Shown: piece by piece, positions 33,874 through 44,029 of the stretch
How positions within the stretch are numbered: position 1 is the first letter of the stretch
How the letters are laid out: each line of letters starts with the position of its first letter
Source: Pantoea sp. BAV 3049
GTDB taxonomy: Bacteria; Pseudomonadota; Gammaproteobacteria; Enterobacterales; Enterobacteriaceae
Length of the DNA: 64,000 bases
Assembly: GCF_009765445.1 (NCBI RefSeq)
Contig: NZ_WHOY01000031.1
Span: 3,691,606-3,755,605, forward strand
Reading direction: 5' to 3'
Notes under the pieces: model-generated
The model's database searches: none
What the model was told of the DNA's origin: nothing
What the model saw: only the letters and a program-made list of their open reading frames with translations
Position numbers and translations under genes: made by a program

Positions 33874-33895
33874 GGGCAAAGGCCAGCCTTTGCCC
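33874..33895 (+). promoter_or_regulatory. Strong hairpin in the speC leader
   Basis: GGGCAAAGG-ccag-CCTTTGCCC is a perfect 9-bp stem with a 4-base loop, 51 bases before the speC start and without a T run. A 17-codon open frame (ATG 33783 to TGA 33836) precedes it. Together they could form a leader-peptide or mRNA-stability element, but nothing proves it. Confidence 0.45.
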
Positions 33896-33946
33896 ATTGC
33901 TGTGCCCCTGGCACCCACTCATCCTTGACGCCTGAGGATTTGTGTT

Positions 33947-36091
33947 ATGACACCACTGAAAATTGCAGCCAGCACTACCGTGGCTATCCATCTCCAGACC
34001 GGCCGCGAGGTCGTCACGCTGGAAAAAACTGATTTTACTGATATCGCGGCGGTGGTTGTTTCCGTGGCCGATTCACGCAGCGGCATGCTGGCGCTGTTAA
34101 AGCATACCGGCTTTAATCTGCCGGTGTTTATCTCGCTGGACTCCCCGGATCAGGCGAAGGATCTGCCTGCAGTGACCGGCTTGCTGACCGGTGCTGATGA
34201 TGATGCGATCCGGCTGGAAGCGGCAGCCTCTGCCTGGCAGGCCGCGCTGCTGCCGCCGTTCTTCAACACGCTGACCAAATACGTGGCGATGGATAACAGC
34301 ACCTTTGCCTGTCCCGGCCACCAGGGAGGCGAGTTCTTCAAAAAGCATCCGGCTGGCCGTCAGTTTTTTGACTTCTTCGGCGAGAATATTTTCCGCGCTG
34401 ATATGTGTAATGCCGACGTGAAGCTGGGTGATTTGCTGATCCATGAAGGATCGGCCAAGCACGCGCAGAAATTTGCCGCGAAGGTCTTTAACGCCGATAA
34501 AACCTATTTCGTGCTAAACGGCACCTCCAGCGCCAATAAGGTGGTGACCAATGCTCTGCTGACGCGGGGCGATCTGGTGCTGTTCGACCGCAACAACCAC
34601 AAATCCAACCATCACGGTGCGCTGATCCAGGCCGGGGCAACGCCGGTTTATCTGGAGACGGCCCGTAACCCGTTCGGCTTTATTGGCGGGATTGACGCAC
34701 ACTGCTTTGATGAAGAGTTCGTGCGTAAGCAGATCAAACAGGTCGCGCCGGATCGCGCCAGCGATGCCCGTCCGTTCCGTCTGGCCGTGATCCAGCTCGG
34801 CACCTATGACGGCACGGTTTACAACGCGCGTAAGGTACTCGACAGCATCGGACACCTGTGTGACTACATCCTGTTTGATTCGGCGTGGGTCGGCTACGAG
34901 CAATTTATCCCGGTGATGGAAGCCTGTTCCCCGCTGCTGCTGGATCTGAATGAAAACGATCCGGGCATTTTTGTCACTCAGTCGGTGCACAAGCAGCAGG
35001 CCGGTTTCTCGCAGACCTCGCAGATCCACAAGAAAGATAACCACATTCGTGGACAGCAGCGCTTCTGCAGCCACAAGCGTCTGAACAATGCCTTTATGCT
35101 GCACGCTTCAACCAGCCCGTTTTATCCGTTGTTTGCCGCGCTGGACGTTAACGCCAAAATGCATCAGGGTGAGGCCGGGCGCCGCCTGTGGCATGAATGC
35201 GTCACGCTGGGCATTGCCACCCGTAAAGCGATCATTGAGAAGTGCGGGATGATCAAACCGTTTATCCCTGATGAGGTGGACGGCAAGCCGTGGCAGGATA
35301 CGCCGACCGAAGTTATCGCCTCCGATCCGCGTTACTTCAGCTTCGAACCTGACGCGGCCTGGCACGGTTTTGCGGGGTACGAAAAAGATCAGTACCTGGT
35401 CGATCCATGCAAGCTGCTGTTGACCACGCCCGGCATTGATGCGGCCAGCGGCCAGTACGCCTCATTTGGTATACCGGCAACGATTCTGGCTAACTACCTG
35501 CGTGAAAACGGCGTGGTGCCTGAGAAGTGCGATCTGAACTCGATCCTGTTCCTGCTCACCCCGGCAGAGAGCAGCGACAAAATGGCTTACCTGGTGGCGA
35601 AGCTGGCGCAGTTTGAACAGCACGTGAAGGAAGATGCGCTGCTGAGCGATGTGCTGCCAACGATTTATCGCAAAAATGCGGCTCGTTATGCGGGTTATAC
35701 CCTGCGTCGGCTGTGTCTGGAGATGCACCAGCTGTACGTCAGCTACGGGGTGAAAGACCTGCAGAAAGCGATGTTCCGCCAGCAAAGTCTGCCGAAAGCG
35801 GTGATGAACCCGCAGGATGCTAACAGGGAATTTATCCGTGGCAACGTTGAGCTGGTGCCGATTGCCAAAGCCGAGGGGCGTATTGCTGCGGAAGGTGCGC
35901 TGCCTTATCCACCGGGCGTTCTGTGTGTGGTGCCGGGCGAAGTGTGGGGTGGGGCGGTGCAGCGCTACTTCCTCGCGCTGGAAGAGGGACTCAATCTGCT
36001 GCCGGGCTTTTCGCCGGAACTGCAGGGCGTCTATGCTGAGGCGGATGAGCACGGCGTGAAACGCCTGTTTGGCTATATGATCAACGAGTAA
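33947..36091 (+). CDS. speC: Ornithine decarboxylase (biosynthetic type)
   Basis: A 714-residue PLP enzyme, close to the 711 residues of E. coli SpeC. It converts ornithine to putrescine and CO2. Visible marks are the N-terminal wing domain (VVSVADSRSGMLALLK), the TFACPGHQGGEFFKKHPAG entry to the core domain, DFFGENIFRADMC, and the cofactor lysine K349 in SVHKQQAGFSQ. Synteny with tRNA-Phe and mltC matches the E. coli speC position and argues for speC rather than the inducible speF; no antiporter potE follows. A downstream GC-rich GGGGGG...CCCCCC stem (36098-36120) may end the transcript. Confidence 0.92.
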   Translation: MTPLKIAASTTVAIHLQTGREVVTLEKTDFTDIAAVVVSVADSRSGMLALLKHTGFNLPVFISLDSPDQAKDLPAVTGLLTGADDDAIRLEAAASAWQAALLPPFFNTLTKYVAMDNSTFACPGHQGGEFFKKHPAGRQFFDFFGENIFRADMCNADVKLGDLLIHEGSAKHAQKFAAKVFNADKTYFVLNGTSSANKVVTNALLTRGDLVLFDRNNHKSNHHGALIQAGATPVYLETARNPFGFIGGIDAHCFDEEFVRKQIKQVAPDRASDARPFRLAVIQLGTYDGTVYNARKVLDSIGHLCDYILFDSAWVGYEQFIPVMEACSPLLLDLNENDPGIFVTQSVHKQQAGFSQTSQIHKKDNHIRGQQRFCSHKRLNNAFMLHASTSPFYPLFAALDVNAKMHQGEAGRRLWHECVTLGIATRKAIIEKCGMIKPFIPDEVDGKPWQDTPTEVIASDPRYFSFEPDAAWHGFAGYEKDQYLVDPCKLLLTTPGIDAASGQYASFGIPATILANYLRENGVVPEKCDLNSILFLLTPAESSDKMAYLVAKLAQFEQHVKEDALLSDVLPTIYRKNAARYAGYTLRRLCLEMHQLYVSYGVKDLQKAMFRQQSLPKAVMNPQDANREFIRGNVELVPIAKAEGRIAAEGALPYPPGVLCVVPGEVWGGAVQRYFLALEEGLNLLPGFSPELQGVYAEADEHGVKRLFGYMINE

Positions 36092-36201
36092 TCCTGTCCG
36101 CGGGGGGCGATTGCCATCCCCCCTGCAATCCGGCGGTCAGCGGCTACCAGGTCTCGAAGTGTCTGCCATATCGGTCGCCTGGTATCCTGTTGCTCCGGCT
36201 T

Positions 36202-36816
36202 TCAGCTGGCTTCCAGCGCTTTGCTGTCTTCCCTGGCCTGGCGGACAATCGCTCTGGCAATCCATTTCCCAATATCCTGCAGCTGATCGTTATTGCAGCC
36301 CCAGATATCCTTCATCACCAGAAAAATCTCTGAACCATATACCAGCGACAGCGACTGAATGACCCGCTCCACCATTGCCGGCGGCAGTTCGCTGTTCAGG
36401 GGTTCCACGACGTGTTGCAGTAACGCCTTCCTGTTACCTCTCACCAGGCGATCTTTTTCCAGCTTTTCGGTGGAGGACTGCGACTGCGCCCACTGCGTCA
36501 GCGAAAGGTGCAACGCCGCACGCAAGGTGCCTTCGTGCTCCAGCATTCGTGGAAAGGCAAAGGTCAGCAGTTCATCGATTCGCTCGGATGCTTCTTTACG
36601 CGAAGGTCGCCAGTTTTTAATCGGGCTGAGCGTTTCCGTCACGATGGCGGAAACCAGCGCGCTTTGAGTGGGAAAATAACGGTAGGCTGTCGCCCGGGAG
36701 AGTTGTGCCTCGGCGGCGACTTCTGTGATGGATGGAAATGCGCCGCTGTCAAACATTTTCATAGCAGTTTCAATAAGTAAGCGACGTGTTCTTGCTCGTG
36801 TGGCGGTTAATGTCAT
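36202..36816 (-). CDS. TetR/AcrR family transcriptional regulator
   Basis: The start is ATG 36816 (MTLTATRARTRRLL), giving 204 residues; a TTG at 36858 is a weaker option. The N-terminal helix-turn-helix is clear: ITEVAAEAQLSRATAYRYFPTQSALV at about residues 30-55. The C-terminal ligand domain is not specific. The gene is divergent from the UPF0261/TIM-barrel pair at 37126, with AT-rich palindromes in between, so it most likely represses that pair. The ligand is unknown. Confidence 0.8.
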   Translation of the reverse strand: MTLTATRARTRRLLIETAMKMFDSGAFPSITEVAAEAQLSRATAYRYFPTQSALVSAIVTETLSPIKNWRPSRKEASERIDELLTFAFPRMLEHEGTLRAALHLSLTQWAQSQSSTEKLEKDRLVRGNRKALLQHVVEPLNSELPPAMVERVIQSLSLVYGSEIFLVMKDIWGCNNDQLQDIGKWIARAIVRQAREDSKALEAS

Positions 36817-36877
36817 AACCCCAGCGGAATCCCTTTGCTCCACAATAACCTCATTCAATCGTTAAATAATCATACAA

Positions 36878-36891
36878 ATCAATTGGTTGAT
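36878..36891. promoter_or_regulatory. Candidate TetR operator
   Basis: ATCAA-ttgg-TTGAT is a perfect inverted repeat in the 309-base space between the divergent regulator and the UPF0261 gene. A related palindrome TCAATTGA lies at 36988-36995. Position fits autorepression and operon control; no proof. Confidence 0.35.
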
Positions 36892-37125
36892 AACTTCAGG
36901 GGAGGGGCTGTGTTATCGCCAGTCAGAACCTGTATTTCAGATCCCACAACAAGCATAGCCAACTTCCCGGTGAGACGCACATTCCATTCAATTGATTTAT
37001 CATTAATGAAGGTGATACTGTTATCTCACAACATGCAGAGTCAATATACCTCTGTGGTTATTTACGTGTTTACTGTTGTTTTATCAAGTTTTTATTACGT
37101 CTGATAACAGGGTGTTGTTACGACT

Positions 37126-38346
37126 ATGACTAATTATACCGGTTATATCTATGCCGCAGCGACGGCAGATACTAAAGGAAGGGAACTGTTTTACGTCAGC
37201 GAATGCATTGCCGAAACGGGTGCTGAGGTTTTAACGGTAGACCTGTCGACTCAATCAGTTAACGGCACTTCCAGGGCGGATTTCCCGCCGGAACTGGTGG
37301 CCGATTTTCATCCCGATGGGCGCGATGCGGTGTTCTGCAAAGATCGCGGTAAGGCCATCGATGCGATGGCGCTGGCATTTAAGATTTTCCTCAGCAGGCG
37401 TCAGAACCTGGCCGGAGTAATAGGCCTGGGCGGGTCCGGTGGTACCGCGCTGATTACCCCGGCGATGCAGGCGCTGCCGGTCGGCGTGCCAAAGGTGATG
37501 GTGTCGACCATGGCTTCCGGTGAAGTTTCCGGCTATGTTGGGGCCAGCGATATCAGCATGGTCTATTCGGTCACGGACGTTGCCGGCCTGAATCGCATTT
37601 CCCGAAAGGTTTTGGGCAACGCGGCGCACCAGATTGCTGGTGCGGTGTTGTTCGAAACGGACAGTGATGATGATGAGAAACCGGCGCTGGGGCTGACCAT
37701 GTTCGGCGTTACCACGCCGTGCATTCAGCAAGTCAGCGAGAAGCTGGAGAAGGATTATGACTGCCTGGTATTCCATGCCACCGGCAGCGGCGGCAGGGCG
37801 ATGGAGAAACTGACCGACAGCGGTATGCTTTCCGGGCTGCTGGATCTCACCACTACCGAAGTCTGTGATCTGCTGTTCGATGGCGTACTGGCCTGCGATG
37901 AAACCCGCTTCGATGCTGTGGCGAAGAAGAAAATCCCCTGCGTGATTTCGTGTGGTGCGCTGGATATGGTGAACTTCGGCCATCCTTCCACCATCCCGGA
38001 GAAATATGCCGGGCGCCTGTTCTACCATCACAATGCGCAGGTTACGCTGATGCGAACCACGCCGGAAGAGAACGTGGCGATGGCGAGGTGGATTGCAGAG
38101 AAGCTGAACCGCTGTGAAGGGGATATGGTCTTTCTGATCCCTGTGGGCGGGTTCTCCGCGCTCGATGCGCCGGAGCAGCCATTCTGGTCACCCGACGCGA
38201 ACCTGGCCTTTATCACCACGCTCGAAGAGACTCTGTTGCAGACCCGGCGGCGTAAAATCGTCCGTCTGCCTTACCACATTAACACCCCTGAATTCGCTCA
38301 TGCGGCGGTACAGCAGTTCCGTCAGCTTGCAGAGAAGGAGTTCTGA
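37126..38346 (+). CDS. UPF0261 / Tm-1-like ATP-binding protein
   Basis: A 406-residue protein ([20 protein letters not shown]). The N-terminal TxDTKG motif, the [15 protein letters not shown] loop near residue 105 and the [18 protein letters not shown] stretch are UPF0261 hallmarks. The family corresponds to the N-terminal half of the tomato Tm-1 virus-resistance protein, which binds ATP. Its bacterial role is not settled; a metabolic function on an unknown substrate is likely. The gene ends two bases before the TIM-barrel partner, an obvious operon under the divergent TetR gene. Confidence 0.85.
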   Translation: MTNYTGYIYAAATADTKGRELFYVSECIAETGAEVLTVDLSTQSVNGTSRADFPPELVADFHPDGRDAVFCKDRGKAIDAMALAFKIFLSRRQNLAGVIGLGGSGGTALITPAMQALPVGVPKVMVSTMASGEVSGYVGASDISMVYSVTDVAGLNRISRKVLGNAAHQIAGAVLFETDSDDDEKPALGLTMFGVTTPCIQQVSEKLEKDYDCLVFHATGSGGRAMEKLTDSGMLSGLLDLTTTEVCDLLFDGVLACDETRFDAVAKKKIPCVISCGALDMVNFGHPSTIPEKYAGRLFYHHNAQVTLMRTTPEENVAMARWIAEKLNRCEGDMVFLIPVGGFSALDAPEQPFWSPDANLAFITTLEETLLQTRRRKIVRLPYHINTPEFAHAAVQQFRQLAEKEF

Positions 38347-38348
38347 AT

Positions 38349-39176
38349 ATGGCGTTTACCCGTCAGGAAATACTGAAAAAATTCAATGAGATGATTGCCC
38401 GTCGTGAACCGATTATTGGCGGCGGAGCCGGAACCGGTCTGTCGGCTAAGTGTGAGGAAGCGGGTGGAATCGATCTGATCGTTATCTACAATTCTGGTCG
38501 TTATCGTATGGCCGGGCGCGGATCGCTGGCTGGGCTGCTGGCTTACGGCAACGCCAACGAAATCGTGGTGGATATGGCGAAAGAGGTGCTGCCGGTAGTG
38601 AAAAAGACCCCGGTTCTCGCGGGGGTCAACGGTACCGATCCTTTCTGCCATTTCGACAAATTTCTCGACGACCTGAAAGCGATGGGGTTCTCCGGTGTGC
38701 AGAACTTCCCGACGGTGGGGCTGATTGACGGTAATTTTCGCGCCAATCTGGAAGAAACCGGCATGGGATACGGGCTGGAAGTGGAGATGATCGCTCTGGC
38801 CCATCAGAAAGGGTTACTGACCACGCCGTATGTGTTCAGCGCAGCGGATGCGGTGGCAATGACGGAAGCCGGGGCTGATATTATCGTGCCGCACATGGGC
38901 CTGACCACCGGTGGAAATATTGGTGCAGAGACCGCGCTTAAGTTATCGGATTGCGTGCCGCTTATTAATCAGTGGGCAGAGGCTGCAAAGAATGTGCGCA
39001 AGGATGTGATTGTGTTGTGTCATGGAGGGCCAATCTCCAGTCCGGAAGATGCACAGTACATTCTTGACCATTGCCCGCAGTGTGACGGCTTTTACGGCGC
39101 AAGCTCCATGGAGCGTTTGCCAACCGAGGTCGCACTGACTGAAACGACAAAACAATTTAAAAATATAAATCGTTAA
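38349..39176 (+). CDS. TIM-barrel protein of the phosphoenolpyruvate hydrolase-like family
   Basis: A 275-residue protein ([16 protein letters not shown]). It shows [49 protein letters not shown] and a [18 protein letters not shown] motif near the end, typical of this family. It is the equivalent of the C-terminal half of plant Tm-1, so the operon encodes both halves as separate proteins. The reaction is not known with certainty. A strong terminator follows at 39215. Confidence 0.82.
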   Translation: MAFTRQEILKKFNEMIARREPIIGGGAGTGLSAKCEEAGGIDLIVIYNSGRYRMAGRGSLAGLLAYGNANEIVVDMAKEVLPVVKKTPVLAGVNGTDPFCHFDKFLDDLKAMGFSGVQNFPTVGLIDGNFRANLEETGMGYGLEVEMIALAHQKGLLTTPYVFSAADAVAMTEAGADIIVPHMGLTTGGNIGAETALKLSDCVPLINQWAEAAKNVRKDVIVLCHGGPISSPEDAQYILDHCPQCDGFYGASSMERLPTEVALTETTKQFKNINR

Positions 39177-39214
39177 TTTTTACCAACATCAGGGAATTTT
39201 TCCCCCCTCTGGAT

Positions 39215-39243
39215 GGCGGATCGCAAGATCCGCCGTTTTTTTT
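39215..39243 (+). terminator. Terminator of the UPF0261/TIM-barrel operon
   Basis: GGCGGATC-gcaa-GATCCGCC (39215-39234) followed by G and eight or nine T. It lies between convergent genes. Confidence 0.85.
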
Positions 39244-39251
39244 CTGTCCGA

Positions 39252-40331
39252 TCAGTACTGGTGGTAGCTTTTCTGCGCGCTGCTCACTTTGTACAGATAG
39301 CGACGCGACTCGGCCGAAGGGTGGTTAGTGGTCAGTGTCTGATAAACCTGAGACGGCGACAGATTGTTAATGTTAGCGAAAGCCTGATTCTTGTCGCTGG
39401 AGAAGACTTTCAGCACGCTTCCCGCGCCGCCATTATAAGCCGTGATCACCGCGTAACGCCGCGAGGTCGGGTTCACAATCCCTGACAGATAGCTGCCCTG
39501 CAGCAGGGAGAGATAGGCTGTACCGGCATCAATGTTGTTCTCCGGGTCAAGCAGGTAGCTGCGGCTTGGTTTGCCCCATTTCCCTTTCATCCGGAACACA
39601 TCCACGCCAGCGGTATGCTGCACAACCTGCATCAGACCCAGCGCGTCAGAGTGGCTGACGGCATACGGGTTAAAGCTTGATTCAATCTGCATGATCGCCA
39701 GGATCAGCGACTGATCGACGCCATATTTCGCTGCCGCTTCACGCACCATCGGCAGGTACTTGTGTGCACGCTTGTCGAGGTGGTTCGGCACCATTGGAAT
39801 GGTTACCGACCAGATTACATGCAGCCCGGCGTTACGGCGTTGCAGCTTGTTCTGGATCAGGTAGTCGGCAAAGCTGGCCGCGCGGCCCTGCCAGCGGATC
39901 GGCTGGCCGGTATTATCCAGCACCTCGCCATAGAGCAGCGGTTCTTTACCGATCTCAATATCATTGGCATCGGAGTAGAGATCGACGTTGCCCGGGTTAT
40001 CACCGATCAGCAGCGTGGTGATTATAGCCTGACGCAGGCTGGCCATCGGATCGGTCCCGGCAATGGTCTCGATGGTGATGGTACCGGCATCAAAGTTGAT
40101 GTGGCTGCGGGTGTAATATTGATCGCTGTACTTAACGTAGTCTTTGGGGCCGGCAATCAGCACTTCATTGATGCCCCAGATATTCTCAATGTTGTGGGCA
40201 AATTGCCCCATCAATATGTCAAAGCCGTTGGTGTCCTTAACCCACTCTTCGTGGAACTTCGGTTTTTTATTGCCGGAACAGGAGATCAACAACGGTGCGA
40301 TGATCAGTAAACTAATCAGCTTTTTATTCAT
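39252..40331 (-). CDS. mltC: Membrane-bound lytic murein transglycosylase C
   Basis: The start is ATG 40331 ([18 protein letters not shown]), giving 359 residues with a lipobox LISC at 15-18. The C-terminal SLT domain has the catalytic glutamate in [23 protein letters not shown], and the AYNGGAGSV motif. MltC cleaves peptidoglycan glycan strands to 1,6-anhydromuropeptides at the outer membrane. It follows yggX by 51 bases, the standard mutY-yggX-mltC order. Confidence 0.93.
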   Translation of the reverse strand: MNKKLISLLIIAPLLISCSGNKKPKFHEEWVKDTNGFDILMGQFAHNIENIWGINEVLIAGPKDYVKYSDQYYTRSHINFDAGTITIETIAGTDPMASLRQAIITTLLIGDNPGNVDLYSDANDIEIGKEPLLYGEVLDNTGQPIRWQGRAASFADYLIQNKLQRRNAGLHVIWSVTIPMVPNHLDKRAHKYLPMVREAAAKYGVDQSLILAIMQIESSFNPYAVSHSDALGLMQVVQHTAGVDVFRMKGKWGKPSRSYLLDPENNIDAGTAYLSLLQGSYLSGIVNPTSRRYAVITAYNGGAGSVLKVFSSDKNQAFANINNLSPSQVYQTLTTNHPSAESRRYLYKVSSAQKSYHQY

Positions 40332-40382
40332 TGTGTCGTGCTTCGCCCAAATTGAGAGGGCCTCCATCGCGAGGCCCAATGA

Positions 40383-40655
40383 TTATTTTTCCGGCGGGGT
40401 ATAACCTTCGATGTGAACGTCGCGGCCTTCAAACAGGAAATTGACCATCTCCTGTTCCAGCTGTTTGCGATCTTCCGGGTTCATCATGCTGAGTTTCTTC
40501 TCGTTGATCAACATGGTCTGCTTGGTCATCCACTGCGACCAGGCTTCTTTGGAAATCTCGTTATAGATGCGTTTGCCCAGGTCGCCCGGATACAGCTGAA
40601 AATCCTGCCCTTCAGCGTCACGCTGCAGGAACGTGCAAAATATGGTTCTGCTCAT
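40383..40655 (-). CDS. yggX: Probable Fe(2+)-trafficking protein YggX
   Basis: A 90-residue protein almost identical in pattern to E. coli Ygg[20 protein letters not shown] with the conserved Cys7, then [14 protein letters not shown] and [15 protein letters not shown]. It protects iron-sulfur enzymes against oxidation. Its ATG overlaps the mutY stop (TAATG), so the two are translationally coupled; MutY itself carries a 4Fe-4S cluster. Confidence 0.95.
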   Translation of the reverse strand: MSRTIFCTFLQRDAEGQDFQLYPGDLGKRIYNEISKEAWSQWMTKQTMLINEKKLSMMNPEDRKQLEQEMVNFLFEGRDVHIEGYTPPEK

Positions 40656-41743
40656 TACTCTTCCTCTTCTGTTGCGCGAATGCCCGGCGTAATTTGTTGT
40701 GGCTGGCGCAGCTGCTGTAGCAGGCGGTCCACCGGCGCTGCCAGCCCGACGGACTGTGGCTGGGCTAAGTTATACCAGAGACCAGCGCCTTCATCCATTA
40801 CCGCGCCTGCCGCAGGCAGTTTCAGCCACATTGGCACGATATCAAGGTGGAAATGGCTGAAGGTGTGACGGAAGGCGATGCCCTGTTGCAGCGCCCTGCT
40901 GTCGATAAGACGTTCGCTCAGCCAGTTTTCCAGCTCTGAACGGGTGGTAAACTGGGGAAAGCAGAACAGGCCGCCCCAAAGCCCGACAGGCGGGCGCTGT
41001 TCCAGCCAAACGCCGTCGTCGCGCTGCATCATCAGCATCCAGCCGGTGCGCTCCGGCAGTGTTTGCTTTGGTTTTTTCCCCGGATAGTTCGCCCAGCTGT
41101 TATTGGCGTAGGCCATGCAGCCGAGGTTCAGCGGGCAAATTTCACATTTCGGTTTCGAGCGGGTGCAGACCATCGCGCCCAGATCCATCATCGCCTGATT
41201 AAACTGGCTGACGCCTGCTGCGGGCGTGACGTCTTCGCTGATTTCCCACAGGCGTTTTTCCACCTCTTTTTTGCCCGGCCAACCGGCGACAGCATAACAG
41301 CGCGCCAGCACGCGCTTAACGTTGCCGTCGAGGATCGGGAAGTGCTGACCGAGGGAAAGGGAAAGGATTGCCCCGGCAGTAGAACGTCCCACTCCTGGCA
41401 GGTCAGCTACTTCGTCATAGGTTTCCGGGAATTTGCCGCCGTGCTTCTCCGCCACCTGAATTGCTGCTTTATGTAAGTTGCGCGCGCGGGCATAGTAACC
41501 CAGCCCGGTCCACAGGTGCAGCACTTCATCCAGCGGAGCTGCTGCCAGGTCGGTGACGGTGGGGAAGCGGGCCATAAACCGTTCAAAATAGGGTATAACG
41601 GTCGCCACCTGCGTTTGTTGCAGCATGACTTCAGAAAGCCAGACTTTATAGGGCGTTTTTTCCTGCTGCCAGGGCAGGGTTTTGCGGCCAAAGCGCTGAT
41701 ACCAGTCAAGGACCTGGCTGGAGAACTGCTGCGCTTGCATCAT
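40655..41743 (-). CDS. mutY: Adenine DNA glycosylase MutY
   Basis: The start is ATG 41743 or the adjacent 41740 ([15 protein letters not shown]), matching the E. coli protein; the frame stays open to 42181 but that extension overlaps trmB antisense. It removes A mispaired with 8-oxoG. Seen are the catalytic Glu in [11 protein letters not shown], the helix-hairpin-helix [14 protein letters not shown], the [11 protein letters not shown] segment with the catalytic Asp, the four-cysteine cluster C-x6-C-x2-C-x5-C ([17 protein letters not shown]), and a C-terminal NUDIX-like domain. Confidence 0.93.
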   Translation of the reverse strand: MMQAQQFSSQVLDWYQRFGRKTLPWQQEKTPYKVWLSEVMLQQTQVATVIPYFERFMARFPTVTDLAAAPLDEVLHLWTGLGYYARARNLHKAAIQVAEKHGGKFPETYDEVADLPGVGRSTAGAILSLSLGQHFPILDGNVKRVLARCYAVAGWPGKKEVEKRLWEISEDVTPAAGVSQFNQAMMDLGAMVCTRSKPKCEICPLNLGCMAYANNSWANYPGKKPKQTLPERTGWMLMMQRDDGVWLEQRPPVGLWGGLFCFPQFTTRSELENWLSERLIDSRALQQGIAFRHTFSHFHLDIVPMWLKLPAAGAVMDEGAGLWYNLAQPQSVGLAAPVDRLLQQLRQPQQITPGIRATEEEE

Positions 41744-41893
41744 GTCAGAGAAAACCCCGGTTAATTGAAAATCAGGCTGGGATTCCAGCACAGACCAACT
41801 ATGCTGTAAACCGGAAGTTTCCAGGGCTTGCTTAACCGCTGTAACTTTGCATAATGCCCGTTTTCCAGATATTGCAGACCAACAGGCAAAAAC

Positions 41894-42613
41894 ATGAAGA
41901 ATGATGTTATTTCTCCGGAGTTTGATGAAAACGGCCGTCCGCTGCGCCGTATTCGTAGCTTCGTTCGTCGTCAGGGCCGTCTGACCAAAGGCCAGCAGCA
42001 TGCGCTGGACCATTTCTGGCCGGATGTCGGCGTAGAATACCAGCCTGAGCCTGTTGATCTGGCAGAACTTTTTGGGCGTGAAGCGCCGGTGGTGCTGGAA
42101 ATTGGCTTCGGTATGGGGGCCTCGCTGGTGACCATGGCGCAGGCCAATCCGCAGCAGAACTTTCTTGGTATTGAAGTACATTCACCGGGTGTGGGGGCCT
42201 GCCTGAGCGCCGCCGATGAGGCAGGCGTGGAGAATCTGCGCGTGATGTGCCACGATGCGGTGGACGTGCTGAACCACATGATCCCGGATAATTCACTGCG
42301 TATGGTGCAGCTGTTCTTCCCGGACCCGTGGCATAAAGCGCGCCATAATAAGCGCCGTATCGTGCAGGTGCCGTTTGCTGAGCTGGTGCTGCGTAAGCTG
42401 AAGCTGGGCGGCGTGTTCCATATGGCGACGGACTGGGAAGCCTATGCAGAACATATGCTGGAAGTGATGAACAGCATTGCGGGCTACAAAAACCAGTCGG
42501 AAACGCAGGACTATGTGCCGCGTCCGGAGTCACGACCATTGACCAAATTTGAGCAGCGCGGCCAGCGTCTGGGCCACGGTGTTTGGGATCTTATGTTCGA
42601 GAGGATTAAATAA
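41894..42613 (+). CDS. trmB: tRNA (guanine-N7-)-methyltransferase
   Basis: A 239-residue protein that methylates G46 of tRNA. The SAM site is [12 protein letters not shown] near residue 70, followed by the acidic [15 protein letters not shown], and the catalytic region [16 protein letters not shown] near 135-150. It is divergent from mutY, and its last base overlaps the yggL start. Confidence 0.95.
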   Translation: MKNDVISPEFDENGRPLRRIRSFVRRQGRLTKGQQHALDHFWPDVGVEYQPEPVDLAELFGREAPVVLEIGFGMGASLVTMAQANPQQNFLGIEVHSPGVGACLSAADEAGVENLRVMCHDAVDVLNHMIPDNSLRMVQLFFPDPWHKARHNKRRIVQVPFAELVLRKLKLGGVFHMATDWEAYAEHMLEVMNSIAGYKNQSETQDYVPRPESRPLTKFEQRGQRLGHGVWDLMFERIK

Positions 42614-42939
42614 TGGCTACCCAACGCAGTCGTCGTTTGCGCAAAAAGATGCATATCGATGAGTTCCAGGAATTAGGCTTTTCCATTGGTTTCGCTTTCC
42701 CGGAAGGCAGCAACGAAGAGACGATCGACAGCACCTTAGATGCACTGATTGAAGAAGTTATCGACCCGAACGGCCTGGCCTTTGATGGCAGTGGCTATCT
42801 GCAGTGGGAAGGGCTGATTTGCCTGCAACAGACCGGCAAATGCACTGACGAGCACCGCGAGATTGTGCGCAAGTGGCTGTCCGAACGTAAGCTGAACAAC
42901 ATTCAGGTTACCGAACTTTTTGACGTCTGGTGGGACTAA
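42613..42939 (+). CDS. yggL: YggL family (DUF469) protein
   Basis: A 108-residue protein ([20 protein letters not shown]) with GFSIGFAFPEGSNEE and the C-terminal WLSERKLNNIQVTELFDVWW of the YggL family. E. coli YggL associates with the ribosome, probably the 50S subunit; the exact task is unclear. It starts on the stop codon of trmB and is followed by a terminator. Confidence 0.92.
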   Translation: MATQRSRRLRKKMHIDEFQELGFSIGFAFPEGSNEETIDSTLDALIEEVIDPNGLAFDGSGYLQWEGLICLQQTGKCTDEHREIVRKWLSERKLNNIQVTELFDVWWD

Positions 42940-42964
42940 GCAGACAAGAACGGATGTCCGTCGG

Positions 42965-42986
42965 GGCCACGCTTGCGTGGCCTTTT
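42965..42986 (+). terminator. Terminator between yggL and yggN
   Basis: GGCCACG-cttg-CGTGGCC followed by TTTT, 26 bases after the yggL stop. Confidence 0.8.
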
Positions 42987-43005
42987 CACTCTCAGGAGAA
43001 AGCAA

Positions 43006-43719
43006 ATGCGTAAAGCGTTAATGGTTGGCGCACTGTTACTGGTGGCAGGTCAGGCGCAGGCAGATTATCAGTGCAGCGTGAAACCACAGGATGACGTGGT
43101 GATCACGCCGCAGACCGTGCAGGTGGTGGGCGCCAACGGCAACCTGGTCATTACCCCTGCGGGCGATGTGCAGCGTAACGGACAGGCCGCGACGGTGGAC
43201 ACCGCCACCCGTCAGAAAGCTATCGATTATCAGACCGCACTGCGCCGGGATCTGCCGTGGGTGGATCAGGGCGCGCGTACCCGCCTGGAGAAGGGGCGTG
43301 TGGCACTGGATAAAGTGATTGTGGAGAAGCTGGGCAGCAACAGCAACGTTCGCAATCGCCTGAGCAAGCTGGATACACAGCTGAAAGAGCAGATGAACCG
43401 CATCATTGAACACCGCAGCGATGGGCTGACTTTCCATCATCAGGCCATCGATCAGGTGCGTCAGGACGGCGAGAAGCTGGTACAGAGCGCGATGGGCGGC
43501 GTGTTGCAGGACAGCCTGAACGAGATGGGCAGCCAGCAGTCTGGCAACGGCGGTAACCCGCTACAGGCGATCATGGGTAATCTTGGCGGTCTGCAGCAGT
43601 CTCTGCAAGCCGAGTGGGGCGATCAGGAGAAAGATTTCCAGAACTTCGGCCATGAGGTGTGTAATCGCGTGACCAATCTTGAGCAGCAGCGCAAAGGGCT
43701 GGTGGCCGGGCTGAAGTAA
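43006..43719 (+). CDS. yggN: YggN family (DUF2884) periplasmic protein
   Basis: The start is ATG 43006, giving 237 residues, close to the 239 of E. coli YggN. Residues 1-19 are a signal peptide (MRKALMVGALLLVAGQAQA). The rest is helical, with VTPQTVQVVGANGNLVI near the N-terminus and a glutamine-rich C-terminus. Function unknown. An AGGAGAAAG ribosome site precedes the start. Confidence 0.88.
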   Translation: MRKALMVGALLLVAGQAQADYQCSVKPQDDVVITPQTVQVVGANGNLVITPAGDVQRNGQAATVDTATRQKAIDYQTALRRDLPWVDQGARTRLEKGRVALDKVIVEKLGSNSNVRNRLSKLDTQLKEQMNRIIEHRSDGLTFHHQAIDQVRQDGEKLVQSAMGGVLQDSLNEMGSQQSGNGGNPLQAIMGNLGGLQQSLQAEWGDQEKDFQNFGHEVCNRVTNLEQQRKGLVAGLK

Positions 43720-43774
43720 TTTTGCCTGCGGGACGGAATAAATTTGTCCTCTGCCGGGATGATCTGCATTGTCG

Positions 43775-43794
43775 GGGCGGAATTTATTCCGCCC
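43775..43794. terminator. Bidirectional hairpin between convergent yggN and hemW
   Basis: GGGCGGAA-ttta-TTCCGCCC. The 310-base space 43720-44029 holds this hairpin and a weaker one at 43731-43750, and no gene that I can support. Confidence 0.5.
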
Positions 43795-44029
43795 GCTGTA
43801 TCAGGTGTAAGAAAGGAAATTGGGTAGCCAGATTCGCAAAGGAATTGGCAGGGTAGAAGTAAACCAGCCAACCATCAGTAGGTTATAATTTAATGAATCC
43901 GAGTGTCTCATAAAGTAGTCACTACATATTTGTCATTATGTACGGCTATTTGCCGTACCATCTGAATGGTACTCCGGGCTTTAAAGCGTTCAACAGAAAG
44001 TTCGGGAAAGGGGGACTGATCAGTTGACC

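Noticed and set aside
33823-34032. 69-codon frame overlapping the speC start
   Set aside because: It runs through the leader hairpin and into speC in another frame; no ribosome site is seen.
37255-38031. 258-codon frame opposite the UPF0261 gene
   Set aside because: Antisense shadow in GC-rich coding DNA; the plus-strand family match is clear.
41740-42181. Long N-terminal extension of the MutY reading frame
   Set aside because: It lies antisense to trmB, and the MutY family starts at MQA; the open extension is a shadow of trmB codon bias.
41907-42539. 210-codon frame opposite trmB
   Set aside because: Composition is Pro/Ser/Arg-rich without any domain; trmB on the other strand is a clear gene.
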